Notes under the pieces: model-generated
Database searches by the model: none
Seen by the model: only the letters and a program-made list of their open reading frames with translations
Told to the model about the DNA's origin: nothing
DNA from: Clostridiales bacterium
GTDB taxonomy: Bacteria > Bacillota > Clostridia > Oscillospirales > Oscillospiraceae
NCBI GenBank assembly: GCA_012516225.1
Contig: JAAYWX010000144.1
Span: 1 to 5,107, forward strand
Direction of reading: 5' to 3'
DNA length: 5,107 bases
Shown here: positions 1-4,282 of the stretch, piece by piece
Position numbering within the stretch: position 1 is the first letter of the stretch
Layout of the letters: the number at the start of each line of letters is the position of its first letter
Made by a program: the position numbers and the translations under genes

Positions 1-2
1 CT

Positions 3-56
3 CTATGTGACGGCATAAAAGAGGCGCGCGAAAAGCTGTTTACAGTTCTGCGCTGA
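3..56 (+). CDS. Possible 3' end of a convergent plus-strand gene (partial, unknown)
   Basis: A plus-strand frame is open from the window edge and ends at TGA (54-56), giving the C-terminal residues LCDGIKEAREKLFTVLR. The composition (charged, helix-like, ordinary codons) looks like a genuine protein tail. The stop lies 42 bases before a hairpin that has a T-run on the plus strand, which fits a gene converging on the P-loop gene. No family can be named from 17 residues. The competing reading is that this segment is the leader of a minus-strand transcript starting at the promoter-like site at 69-97. No ribosome binding site or convincing start codon supports a minus-strand gene inside the window. 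Confidence 0.4.
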   Translation, partial: LCDGIKEAREKLFTVLR

Positions 57-68
57 ATATTCCTGTTA

Positions 69-97
69 ATATTACTCTATCAGGCTTATCACGTCAA
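69..97 (-). promoter_or_regulatory. Promoter-like -35/-10 pair pointing out of the left edge
   Basis: On the minus strand TTGACG (97-92), a 17-base spacer and TAATAT (74-69) form a good match to the housekeeping sigma-A consensus in the -35 box and a 4/6 match in the -10 box. Transcription would begin near position 62 and leave the window. The site begins directly after the P-loop gene terminator, where a new minus-strand unit could start. It conflicts with the possible plus-strand gene end at 3-56, so at most one of the two may matter. Confidence 0.3.
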
Positions 98-98
98 T

Positions 99-137
99 AA
101 AAACGGCCGGCACCTAATTCAGCGCCGGCCGTTTTTT
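99..137. terminator. Bidirectional intrinsic terminator
   Basis: The arms 99-111 (AAAAACGGCCGGC) and 124-136 (GCCGGCCGTTTTT) pair perfectly over 13 bp around a 12-base loop. Six T residues follow on the plus strand (132-137) and five on the minus strand (103-99). The hairpin lies just after the stop codon of the minus-strand P-loop gene, so it very probably ends that transcript. The symmetric T-runs also suit termination of a converging plus-strand gene. Confidence 0.92.
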
Positions 138-141
138 CTAA

Positions 142-552
142 CTAACAATATTTTTTTATATCATCACCGATATTTTCCGGATCGGCTGTTATTGTAATCG
201 TAAATTTGATGTTTTCCCTTTCTCCGAAAGCGTTAAGGTCGTCAAGGAGTTCCGCCGCCTTATCCATTTCAAGGTTATCAAACATTTTGAAAAGGCTGTC
301 TATAAAAACATGGGTAATATCATAATTAGCCGCATGAAGTCCGCTTATAAACCCTTTAAAAAATTCTATTGAGCCAAAGTTGTAATCGTTAACATGAATT
401 AGCCTGACTGTATACGGGATATCGTAAGTTAAATTTTTATCTCTTTCCAAACAGACCACACTGCCATTCTCTTCTTCGACAGCGCGCTTTACAAGTTCTA
501 CTAAAGATTTTGTTTTGCCGGTTCCTTTAGGACCGACGATTATCTTAACCAT
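142..552 (-). CDS. Small P-loop NTPase family protein of unknown function
   Basis: This is a 136-residue soluble protein with no signal peptide or membrane segment. A Walker A loop, GPKGTGKT, lies at residues 7-14 right after the first beta strand (VKIIV). A Walker B-like hydrophobic strand ending in Asp, HVFID, lies at residues 81-85, and another beta-rich strand (FTITITAD) near 117-124. ATP or GTP binding is therefore likely, but no effector domain is visible and the protein is too short for AAA+, kinase or transporter ATPase families. From memory, similar short ATP-binding proteins occur in many Clostridia, usually annotated as hypothetical. The start at 552 is preferred because AAGGAGGG lies 8 bases upstream. 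The longer frame from 585 has no ribosome binding site. It has its own promoter-like element (619-647) and a strong terminator, so it is probably monocistronic or partly co-transcribed with pgi. Confidence 0.88.
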   Translation of the reverse strand: MVKIIVGPKGTGKTKSLVELVKRAVEEENGSVVCLERDKNLTYDIPYTVRLIHVNDYNFGSIEFFKGFISGLHAANYDITHVFIDSLFKMFDNLEMDKAAELLDDLNAFGERENIKFTITITADPENIGDDIKKYC

Positions 553-618
553 GGCAAGCACCCTCCTTAAGTTAATATCAGGCATGAAAGCATGATATGT
601 GATACTTATTCAATACAT

Positions 619-647
619 ATAGTACCATACATCTGGCAGAACTTCAA
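619..647 (-). promoter_or_regulatory. Putative sigma-A promoter of the P-loop gene
   Basis: On the minus strand TTGAAG (647-642) is followed by a 17-base spacer and TACTAT (624-619), with TGG before the -10 box giving an extended -10 element. The predicted start near 612 leaves a leader of about 60 bases before the ATG at 552. No terminator is seen after pgi, so read-through from pgi may add to expression. Confidence 0.55.
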
Positions 648-668
648 CGATTAGTTTTTATCTGACAG

Positions 669-1949
669 TTACTCATGAGAAAGCATCCTGAACATATTGC
701 TCTTATACGCCTCAACCCCCGGCTGGTTAAAGGGGTTTACTCCCGAAACATAAGCCGAAAGCGCGCAACTCATCTCAAAGAAACACACAAGAGAAGAAAA
801 TCCCTCTTCGTTTTTCTCTGGAACAGTTATAGAAATATTTGGTACGTCCCCTTTAATATGTGCAGACGCAACAGCCTTTGCGACAATTTTGGAAACGTCT
901 CCGAAATCTCGCCCGGCAAGATAGTTTAATTTATCCTTATCACCAAGCTCGAACGGAATCTTAAGTTTTTGTCCGGTGCTTTCAAAAAGCACAACCGTTT
1001 CCATAAGCCTGCGAGGGCCGTCCTGAATGTACTGTCCCATAGAGTGCAGATCGGCTGAATATTCGACATACGCTGGGAAAATACCTATACCGTTTTTCCC
1101 CTCGCTTTCTCCAAAAAGCTGCTTCCACCACTCTGCCATGAAGCGGAATGAAGGTTCATAGGATGCCAAAATCTCAACAGTTATGCCACCTGCATAAAGG
1201 TGCTGCCTTGCCCCCGCATACATCCAAGCGGGATTTTCAACGGAGAGCAGCCCAAGATCATGCATCTCCGCCTCCGCTGTTTTCAGTATTTGCTCAATAT
1301 CTATGCCGGCGACCGCCATAGGCAAAAGTCCGACGGCGGAGAGAACGGAAAACCTGCCGCCCACATCGTCCGGAACGACAAAACGCTCCCATCCCTCCGC
1401 AACGGCCATATCATGAAGAACGCCGCAGTTTGCATCAGTAGTCGCTATTATGCGCTTTTTTGCGGCAGACCCGTATTTTTTTTCAAGAAGGCTTTTGAAA
1501 ACTCTGAATGCAAGTGCCGGTTCAAGTGTTCCGCCCGATTTTGAAATCACGTTAACGGAAAAATCTCTGTCGCCTATAAGCTCTATGATTTCATTGAGCG
1601 CCGCCGCAGACAGACCATTTCCCGCAAAGTAAATATCCGGAGTATCCTTTTTTATAAGGTTATAGTTTGGAGAACGCAAAAGTTCAATTGCCGCCCTCGC
1701 GCCAAGATAAGAACCGCCTATTCCGATTACAACAAGAACTTGAGAGTTTGATCTTATTTTTGACGCACAGGACTGGATCTGTTTCAGTTCGGTCCGCAAA
1801 ACACGGCTGGGCAAATCCAGCCAGCCAGTAAATTCAGCCCCTTCTCCGGTACGTTCAAAAAGTTTCCTGTGTGCATCGGAAATTTTTGAAAAGTCAGGCC
1901 CGACCGTGCCGAAAAAATCCTTTGCTCCAGATAAGTCAACCTTAACCAT
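669..1949 (-). CDS. pgi: Glucose-6-phosphate isomerase
   Basis: Phosphoglucose isomerase interconverts glucose 6-phosphate and fructose 6-phosphate in the cytoplasm, at the entry to glycolysis and in gluconeogenesis. The protein is 426 residues from the preferred start, slightly short of the roughly 450 usual in Firmicutes but with all core blocks present. Visible are GIGGSYLGARA (76-86) and SKSGGT (136-141) of the first SIS domain, PROSITE-type signature 1 around DVGGRFSVLSAVG (195-207), the catalytic Glu in ESEGK (281), the catalytic His in DLHSMGQ (302), and signature 2 FNQPGVEAYK (407-416) with the catalytic Lys 416. The usual SKSGTTTEPA loop reads SKSGGTLEPA here. An ATG at 1958 abuts the AGAGG ribosome binding site (1963-1959), whereas the ATG at 1949 is 9 bases from it and gives MVKVDLSG, so 1949 is chosen. 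It lies between dacF and the P-loop gene and has its own promoter-like site. Confidence 0.98.
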   Translation of the reverse strand: MVKVDLSGAKDFFGTVGPDFSKISDAHRKLFERTGEGAEFTGWLDLPSRVLRTELKQIQSCASKIRSNSQVLVVIGIGGSYLGARAAIELLRSPNYNLIKKDTPDIYFAGNGLSAAALNEIIELIGDRDFSVNVISKSGGTLEPALAFRVFKSLLEKKYGSAAKKRIIATTDANCGVLHDMAVAEGWERFVVPDDVGGRFSVLSAVGLLPMAVAGIDIEQILKTAEAEMHDLGLLSVENPAWMYAGARQHLYAGGITVEILASYEPSFRFMAEWWKQLFGESEGKNGIGIFPAYVEYSADLHSMGQYIQDGPRRLMETVVLFESTGQKLKIPFELGDKDKLNYLAGRDFGDVSKIVAKAVASAHIKGDVPNISITVPEKNEEGFSSLVCFFEMSCALSAYVSGVNPFNQPGVEAYKSNMFRMLSHE

Positions 1950-2025
1950 TAAGTGCATCCTCTTTTCTTGTCATGCGGTAAAATCTTATAGGTTTATGCA
2001 AGCAAGCATCCAAGTTTTTCTTCTT

Positions 2026-2054
2026 ATTGTAATACATCCAATGGTTTAATACAA
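2026..2054 (-). promoter_or_regulatory. Putative promoter of pgi
   Basis: On the minus strand TACAAT (2031-2026) is a 5/6 match to the -10 consensus. It lies 17 bases from TTGTAT (2054-2049), a weak -35 box. The implied start near 2019 gives a leader of about 70 bases with AGAGG before the ATG at 1949. The weak -35 box might indicate an activator or simply modest expression. No operator is recognisable. Confidence 0.5.
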
Positions 2055-2082
2055 GCAGTTTTTGTCTTATTTTTGTATAATT

Positions 2083-2105
2083 GTGGGGAGAATACCCCAT
2101 TTTTT
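2083..2105 (+). terminator. Short terminator-like hairpin between pgi and dacF
   Basis: GTGGGG (2083-2088), loop AGAATA and CCCCAT (2095-2100) form a 6-bp stem including one G-T pair. It is followed by a six-base T-run (2100-2105) on the plus strand only. On the minus strand, where dacF ends 30 bases earlier, the same stem is followed by CAATTATAC, so it would be at best a weak dacF terminator. No plus-strand gene is evident to its left, so it could block antisense transcription into dacF. Confidence 0.4.
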
Positions 2106-2134
2106 AACTTGACTTACATAATAAAGTGGTATTT

Positions 2135-3277
2135 TTATCCTCCGAACATCCTTAAAAGGACTCTGCCGTACATTTTAAACATTGTCAGTTTTCCTACGCT
2201 GTTTCCCGCAAGTATAGGGACTCTCGCAAGTTCGCTTTCACCAGAGTAAACCGCCATCTCACCAAGCTGCTGTCCTTCGGTTACCGGAGCTGATATACTT
2301 TCAGGCAAATTCACTTCATACCTGAGTTTTCCCATTTTGTCTTTTTCTATAAGAAGTCCTTCATTCCCACTATAAATCGGTTGGACACTGTCGTACTCTC
2401 CAAGTTCGACCCTAACAGGCGGAAGCGCCTCCGGACTTCTCAGCGGGCAGACCGCATAATTTGCGAAAGCAAAATTCAAAAGGGTTTTTGCACTCTCAAA
2501 ACGTTCCTGAGAAGTTGCGGCATGCATAACAACCGCAATATATTCAACGCCGTTTCTTTCTGCGGTAGCTGACAAACAGTACATTGCCTTTGTGGTAAAG
2601 CCCGTTTTTAATCCTGTTGCGCCCTTGTAAAACCTAACAAGTTTATTGGTATTAACCAACTCGGCCTCACCGTTACGCAGGGTATCCATCCAGATAGTCG
2701 TATAATTTTTTATTCTGTCATAGCTTATCAGTTTTCGCGACATCAAGGCGATATCATATGCGGTTGTAAGATGGTTCGGGTCATCGGTAAGTCCCGTGCA
2801 GTCGACGAAATGTGTATCGTTCATGCCAAGCTCTGCAGCTCTGGCGTTCATCTTCGCGACAAAACTTTCTTCAGAGCCCGAGATGTGCTCCGCCAGTGCA
2901 ACGGCGCAATCGTTCGCAGAAACAACGGCCACGGCTTTTAACATATCGTGAACAGTCATGGTTTCGCCTTCCTCAAGCCATATCTGGCTTCCGCCCATGG
3001 ATGCCGCATGCGATGAGCATACCACCTTATCGCTTTCCGAAAGGCGCCCCGCCTCTATTTCCTCAATTACAAGCAGAAGCGTCATTACTTTTGTAACGCT
3101 TGCCGGTGCCATCTTTTCATGTGCGTTCTTTTCAAATATAACTTCACCGCTTGTTTTCTCCATCAATACCGCCGACGGTACGGGAACATTTATGGTTTCC
3201 TCGCCAACCGTCTGGATCGCAAACGCATTTGTTGAGATAATAGCCGCGATTAGAACAGAAATAATCAATCTCTTCAT
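2135..3277 (-). CDS. dacF: D-alanyl-D-alanine carboxypeptidase (class A low-molecular-weight PBP, DacF/PBP5 type)
   Basis: This is a serine DD-peptidase that removes the terminal D-Ala from peptidoglycan pentapeptides outside the cell, limiting cross-linking. The 380-residue protein begins with a Sec signal peptide (MKR, hydrophobic 4-15, likely cleavage after AFA at 18-20). The three active-site motifs are present in order: SVTK (Ser60, Lys63), SAN (120-122) and KTG (224-226). A C-terminal PBP5-type beta domain follows from about residue 285. The last 17 residues (LTMFKMYGRVLLRMFGG) suit the amphipathic membrane anchor of this family. The start at 3277 has GGAGG 6 bases upstream. An in-frame ATG at 3310 would bury the signal peptide behind 11 residues. 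The mature part carries five Cys (87, 124, 160, 234, 277), unusual for a secreted protein but common in strict anaerobes. The gene symbol is by similarity. DacA and DacB-like paralogues cannot be separated from sequence alone. Confidence 0.96.
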   Translation of the reverse strand: MKRLIISVLIAAIISTNAFAIQTVGEETINVPVPSAVLMEKTSGEVIFEKNAHEKMAPASVTKVMTLLLVIEEIEAGRLSESDKVVCSSHAASMGGSQIWLEEGETMTVHDMLKAVAVVSANDCAVALAEHISGSEESFVAKMNARAAELGMNDTHFVDCTGLTDDPNHLTTAYDIALMSRKLISYDRIKNYTTIWMDTLRNGEAELVNTNKLVRFYKGATGLKTGFTTKAMYCLSATAERNGVEYIAVVMHAATSQERFESAKTLLNFAFANYAVCPLRSPEALPPVRVELGEYDSVQPIYSGNEGLLIEKDKMGKLRYEVNLPESISAPVTEGQQLGEMAVYSGESELARVPILAGNSVGKLTMFKMYGRVLLRMFGG

Positions 3278-3313
3278 TGTCCGCCTCCAAAATATGCATT
3301 GTCCAAGCATAGG

Positions 3314-3322
3314 TTTATAACA
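3314..3322 (-). promoter_or_regulatory. Putative extended -10 promoter of dacF
   Basis: On the minus strand TGTTATAAA (3322-3314) combines an extended TGn with TATAAA, a 5/6 match to the -10 box. The implied start near 3306 leaves a leader of about 28 bases containing GGAGG (3288-3284). No good -35 box lies 17 bases upstream. A perfect TTGACA at 3370-3365 is about 45 bases too far for this -10 and has only a poor partner of its own (TAAAGC), so the true promoter is uncertain. A sporulation sigma factor is possible, because DacF is sporulation-controlled in Bacillus, but I found no clear sigma-F/G pair. Confidence 0.35.
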
Positions 3323-3376
3323 CTATATGGAAGCATGGACAGCTTTATTCCCACACACATTTATTGTCAAGATATT

Positions 3377-3409
3377 TTTTCTCAGTTGCATATTTTGCAA
3401 CCGAGAAAA
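3377..3409. repeat. 14-bp inverted repeat upstream of dacF
   Basis: The arms 3377-3390 (TTTTCTCAGTTGCA) and 3396-3409 (TGCAACCGAGAAAA) are complementary except at one position, around a five-base loop. As minus-strand RNA the mismatch becomes a G-U pair, giving an uninterrupted 14-pair hairpin, whereas plus-strand RNA has an A-C mismatch. After the hairpin the minus strand continues AAAAAATATC, not T-rich, so it is not a standard terminator. It could be an operator or a structure in a dacF leader RNA. It overlaps the last codons of the small frame at 3382-3450. Confidence 0.6.
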
Positions 3410-3450
3410 CACTTTGGTTTACCGAAATTATGCATATTCATCCGCCACAT
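3382..3450 (-). CDS. Possible 22-residue cysteine peptide (uncertain)
   Basis: This minus-strand frame begins with ATG at 3450 and ends at TGA (3384-3382). GGGGGTG (3461-3455), a 6/7 match to the GGAGGTG ribosome binding site, lies 4 bases upstream. The C-terminal half is GKPKCFLGCKICN, with Cys at 14, 18 and 21 (C-x3-C-x2-C) and a basic, short N-terminal part. The three-Cys spacing is that of radical SAM iron-sulfur motifs, but nothing else of that family is present and a chance arrangement is quite possible. Its last 9 codons and stop lie within or beside the 3377-3409 inverted repeat, so any translation would interfere with that hairpin, as in leader-peptide control. I do not recognise the peptide. 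Confidence 0.2.
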   Translation of the reverse strand: MWRMNMHNFGKPKCFLGCKICN

Positions 3451-3478
3451 TTAACACCCCCAAATTTCGTTTATAGTA

Positions 3479-3545
3479 TTATCAACGGTTTTCCACATTT
3501 CCAACATGTTTTTCAACAGCCATGTTTAAAAACTATTGTTGAAAA
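3479..3545. promoter_or_regulatory. Cluster of five DnaA-box-like 9-mers
   Basis: Compared with the DnaA box TTATCCACA, the plus strand carries TTATCAACG (3479-3487, 7/9), TTTTCCACA (3489-3497, 8/9), TTTCCAACA (3498-3506, 6/9) and TTTTCAACA (3510-3518, 7/9). The minus strand carries TTTTCAACA (3545-3537, 7/9). Four are head-to-tail with starts 9-12 bases apart, and the last is inverted, making a 9-bp inverted repeat with the fourth. The surroundings are AT-rich. This layout resembles the box clusters of Firmicute replication origins and DnaA-binding regulatory sites, but no perfect box and no dnaA or dnaN gene is present. Low-complexity A/T composition raises the chance of coincidental matches. 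Confidence 0.35.
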
Positions 3546-3552
3546 TATGCAT

Positions 3553-3591
3553 TTATGGTTTACATAATATCGAAATTATAAACCTTTTCAT
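3553..3591 (-). CDS. Possible 12-residue leader peptide (uncertain)
   Basis: This minus-strand frame reads MKRFIISILCKP and stops at TAA (3555-3553). GGAGGG (3601-3596) lies 4 bases before the ATG, as strong a ribosome binding site as any in the window. The first nine residues match the dacF signal peptide start (MKRLIISVL) at seven positions, with conservative changes at the other two. It could be a leader peptide, or the remnant of a duplicated dacF 5' end. The DNA after the stop does not continue to resemble dacF. Chance is a serious alternative, because short hydrophobic peptides are easily encoded by AT-rich DNA. Confidence 0.2.
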   Translation of the reverse strand: MKRFIISILCKP

Positions 3592-3615
3592 TTTTCCCTC
3601 CGCGAAAAAAGCCTA

Positions 3616-3630
3616 TTGACATTCAGTCAA
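3616..3630. repeat. Short palindrome TTGAC-n5-GTCAA
   Basis: TTGACATTCAGTCAA is a 5-bp inverted repeat with a five-base centre, a typical size and spacing for a dimeric repressor operator. It lies between the rqcP terminator and the small frame at 3553-3591. No regulator is encoded in the window, and the arms are short enough to arise by chance. Confidence 0.25.
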
Positions 3631-3659
3631 AACTTGTTCTAACTCCACTTTGAGTCAGT

Positions 3660-3695
3660 AAAAAAAAGACGCCGAAATATAAAATTCCGGCATCT
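3660..3695 (-). terminator. Intrinsic terminator of the mazG-hup-rqcP unit
   Basis: Read on the minus strand, 3695-3684 (AGATGCCGGAAT) pairs with 3678-3667 (ATTTCGGCGTCT) over 12 pairs, including two G-U pairs, with a five-base loop. An eight-base T-run follows (3667-3660). The G-U pairs become mismatches in plus-strand RNA and the plus strand lacks a T-run, so the element is directed to the minus strand. It lies 12 bases after the rqcP stop. Confidence 0.93.
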
Positions 3696-3707
3696 ATGTT
3701 TGTTGAG

Positions 3708-3950
3708 TTAAACTATCTCCCTGTACATTGCGGGCGCGTCAGCCTTGCCAACGGTTTCGGCTACGGAAAGCACTTCGACCTTAAGTGTGCGCTGTCCGTA
3801 CCTTATCTCGATTATATCGCCTACTTTAACATCGTATGAAGCTTTTGCAACTTTTCCGTTTACTGATACGCGTTCACCATCGCAGGCTTCGTTTGCAACG
3901 GTCCGACGTTTTATAAGACGTGTAACCTTTAAATATTTGTCAAGACGCAC
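3708..3950 (-). CDS. rqcP: S4-domain RNA-binding protein RqcP (YabO)
   Basis: This is a small basic S4-domain protein closely resembling Bacillus YabO/RqcP, which binds the 50S subunit with RqcH during ribosome-associated quality control and supports C-terminal poly-alanine tailing of stalled nascent chains. The S4 fold covers most of the 80 residues, RLDKYLKVTRLIKRR (2-16) then VSVNG and VGDIIEIRYG. The preferred start is GTG at 3950. It lies 8 bases from GGAGG (3963-3959) and gives the family N-terminus M-R-L-D-K, placing Arg2 and Arg16 where I recall the Bacillus residues implicated in binding. The ATG two codons earlier (3956) is only 2 bases from GGAGG. The gene follows hup after a hairpin, and a strong terminator comes after it. 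The yabP/yabQ/divIC genes that often follow yabO are absent. Heat-shock protein 15 is a related S4 protein but is longer and less similar. Confidence 0.9.
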   Translation of the reverse strand: MRLDKYLKVTRLIKRRTVANEACDGERVSVNGKVAKASYDVKVGDIIEIRYGQRTLKVEVLSVAETVGKADAPAMYREIV

Positions 3951-3958
3951 AGACATAA

Positions 3959-3963
3959 CCTCC
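3959..3963 (-). promoter_or_regulatory. Ribosome binding site deciding the rqcP start
   Basis: GGAGG lies 2 bases before ATG (3956) and 8 bases before the in-frame GTG (3950). Eight bases is normal for Firmicutes and two is too close, so this site argues for the GTG start. Confidence 0.7.
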
Positions 3964-3973
3964 GAGAACAGCC

Positions 3974-4001
3974 AAAAGGCGCGGACAAAAACCGCGCCTT
4001 T
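3974..4001 (-). terminator. Hairpin between hup and rqcP, possible partial terminator
   Basis: AAAGGCGCGG (3975-3984) and CCGCGCCTTT (3992-4001) form a perfect 10-bp GC-rich stem with a seven-base loop, beginning 5 bases after the hup stop. On the minus strand only four T residues follow before GGC, so termination is probably incomplete. It could let the abundant HU protein be made at a higher level than RqcP, or protect the 3' end of a hup transcript. Confidence 0.6.
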
Positions 4002-4006
4002 GTATT

Positions 4007-4282
4007 TTATTTGTCAACCGCATCTTTGAATGCCTTGCCAGCTTTGAAAACTGGAACACGTGACGCAGGAATTTTAATTTCCTCCTTAGTTTTGGGATTG
4101 CGCCCGATACGAGCTTCTCTTGTTTTTACATCAAATACGCCAAAGCCGACAAGCTGTACCTTTTCCCCAGTTTCAACGGTGCTTTCGATAGTCTGGAAAG
4201 TAGCGTTGACAGCGCGTTCGCTGTCTTTTTTTGATAAGCCTGTTTTTTCTGCCACTGCGGCGATAAGCTCTGCTTTGTTCAT
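4007..4282 (-). CDS. hup: DNA-binding protein HU
   Basis: HU is a homodimeric nucleoid protein that bends and compacts DNA with little sequence preference and assists replication, recombination and gene control. The 91-residue length is exactly typical. The N-terminal helices (MNKAELIAAVAEKTGLSKKD) are followed by the VQLVGFGVFDV beta region, and the DNA-embracing arm carries ARIGRNPKT (57-65) with the intercalating Pro63. The conserved tail is IPASRVPVFKAGKAFKDAV. The start is supported by AGGAGG 6 bases upstream. A 78-base gap separates it from mazG, and no strong promoter is seen in the gap, so it is probably transcribed at least partly from upstream of mazG. IHF-type proteins are related, but the sequence is clearly HU-like. 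Confidence 0.98.
   Translation of the reverse strand: MNKAELIAAVAEKTGLSKKDSERAVNATFQTIESTVETGEKVQLVGFGVFDVKTREARIGRNPKTKEEIKIPASRVPVFKAGKAFKDAVDK

Larger units (their letters stand above)
3278..3659. other. AT-rich intergenic region between dacF and the rqcP terminator
   Basis: About 380 bases separate the dacF start from the rqcP operon terminator, far more than elsewhere in the window, and no conserved long protein is encoded. It contains the dacF ribosome binding site and a putative -10 region (3314-3322), a 14-bp inverted repeat (3377-3409) and a cluster of DnaA-box-like 9-mers (3479-3545). It also holds a 5-bp palindrome (3616-3630), three copies of AATATGCAT (3291-3299 and 3544-3552 on plus, 3430-3438 on minus) and two tiny minus-strand frames (3382-3450 and 3553-3591). 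A 67-residue plus-strand frame at 3364-3567 has no ribosome binding site and unremarkable composition, so it is not called. Confidence 0.7.

Noticed and set aside
675..1632. Plus-strand frames of 84, 114 and 60 codons opposite pgi
   Set aside because: They overlap a complete, well-conserved minus-strand pgi, have no convincing ribosome binding sites and show low-complexity, family-free translations.
2381..3320. Plus-strand frames opposite dacF
   Set aside because: They lie antisense to dacF, whose three active-site motifs and signal peptide are intact. Their translations are rich in Ser, Arg and Pro as expected for shadow frames.
3342..3370. TTGACA (3370-3365) as the dacF -35 box
   Set aside because: The hexamer is perfect, but the element 17 bases downstream is TAAAGC, and spacings of 16 or 18 are no better. 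It is mentioned only as an alternative to the extended -10 site.
3482..3523. Minus-strand 13-codon frame MAVEKHVGNVENR
   Set aside because: The translation looks protein-like, but there is no ribosome binding site before the ATG and the frame is closed by TGA TAA. It coincides with the repetitive TGTTGRAAA-type repeats that explain its sequence.
3364..3567. 67-codon plus-strand frame in the intergenic region
   Set aside because: No ribosome binding site precedes it, the composition is irregular (many Phe, His, Pro), and it crosses the inverted repeat and the DnaA-box-like cluster.
3616..3644. Plus-strand TTGACA near 3616 as a promoter
   Set aside because: No acceptable -10 box follows at 16-18 bases, and it would transcribe straight into the antisense of the rqcP terminator. 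The palindrome explains the motif better.
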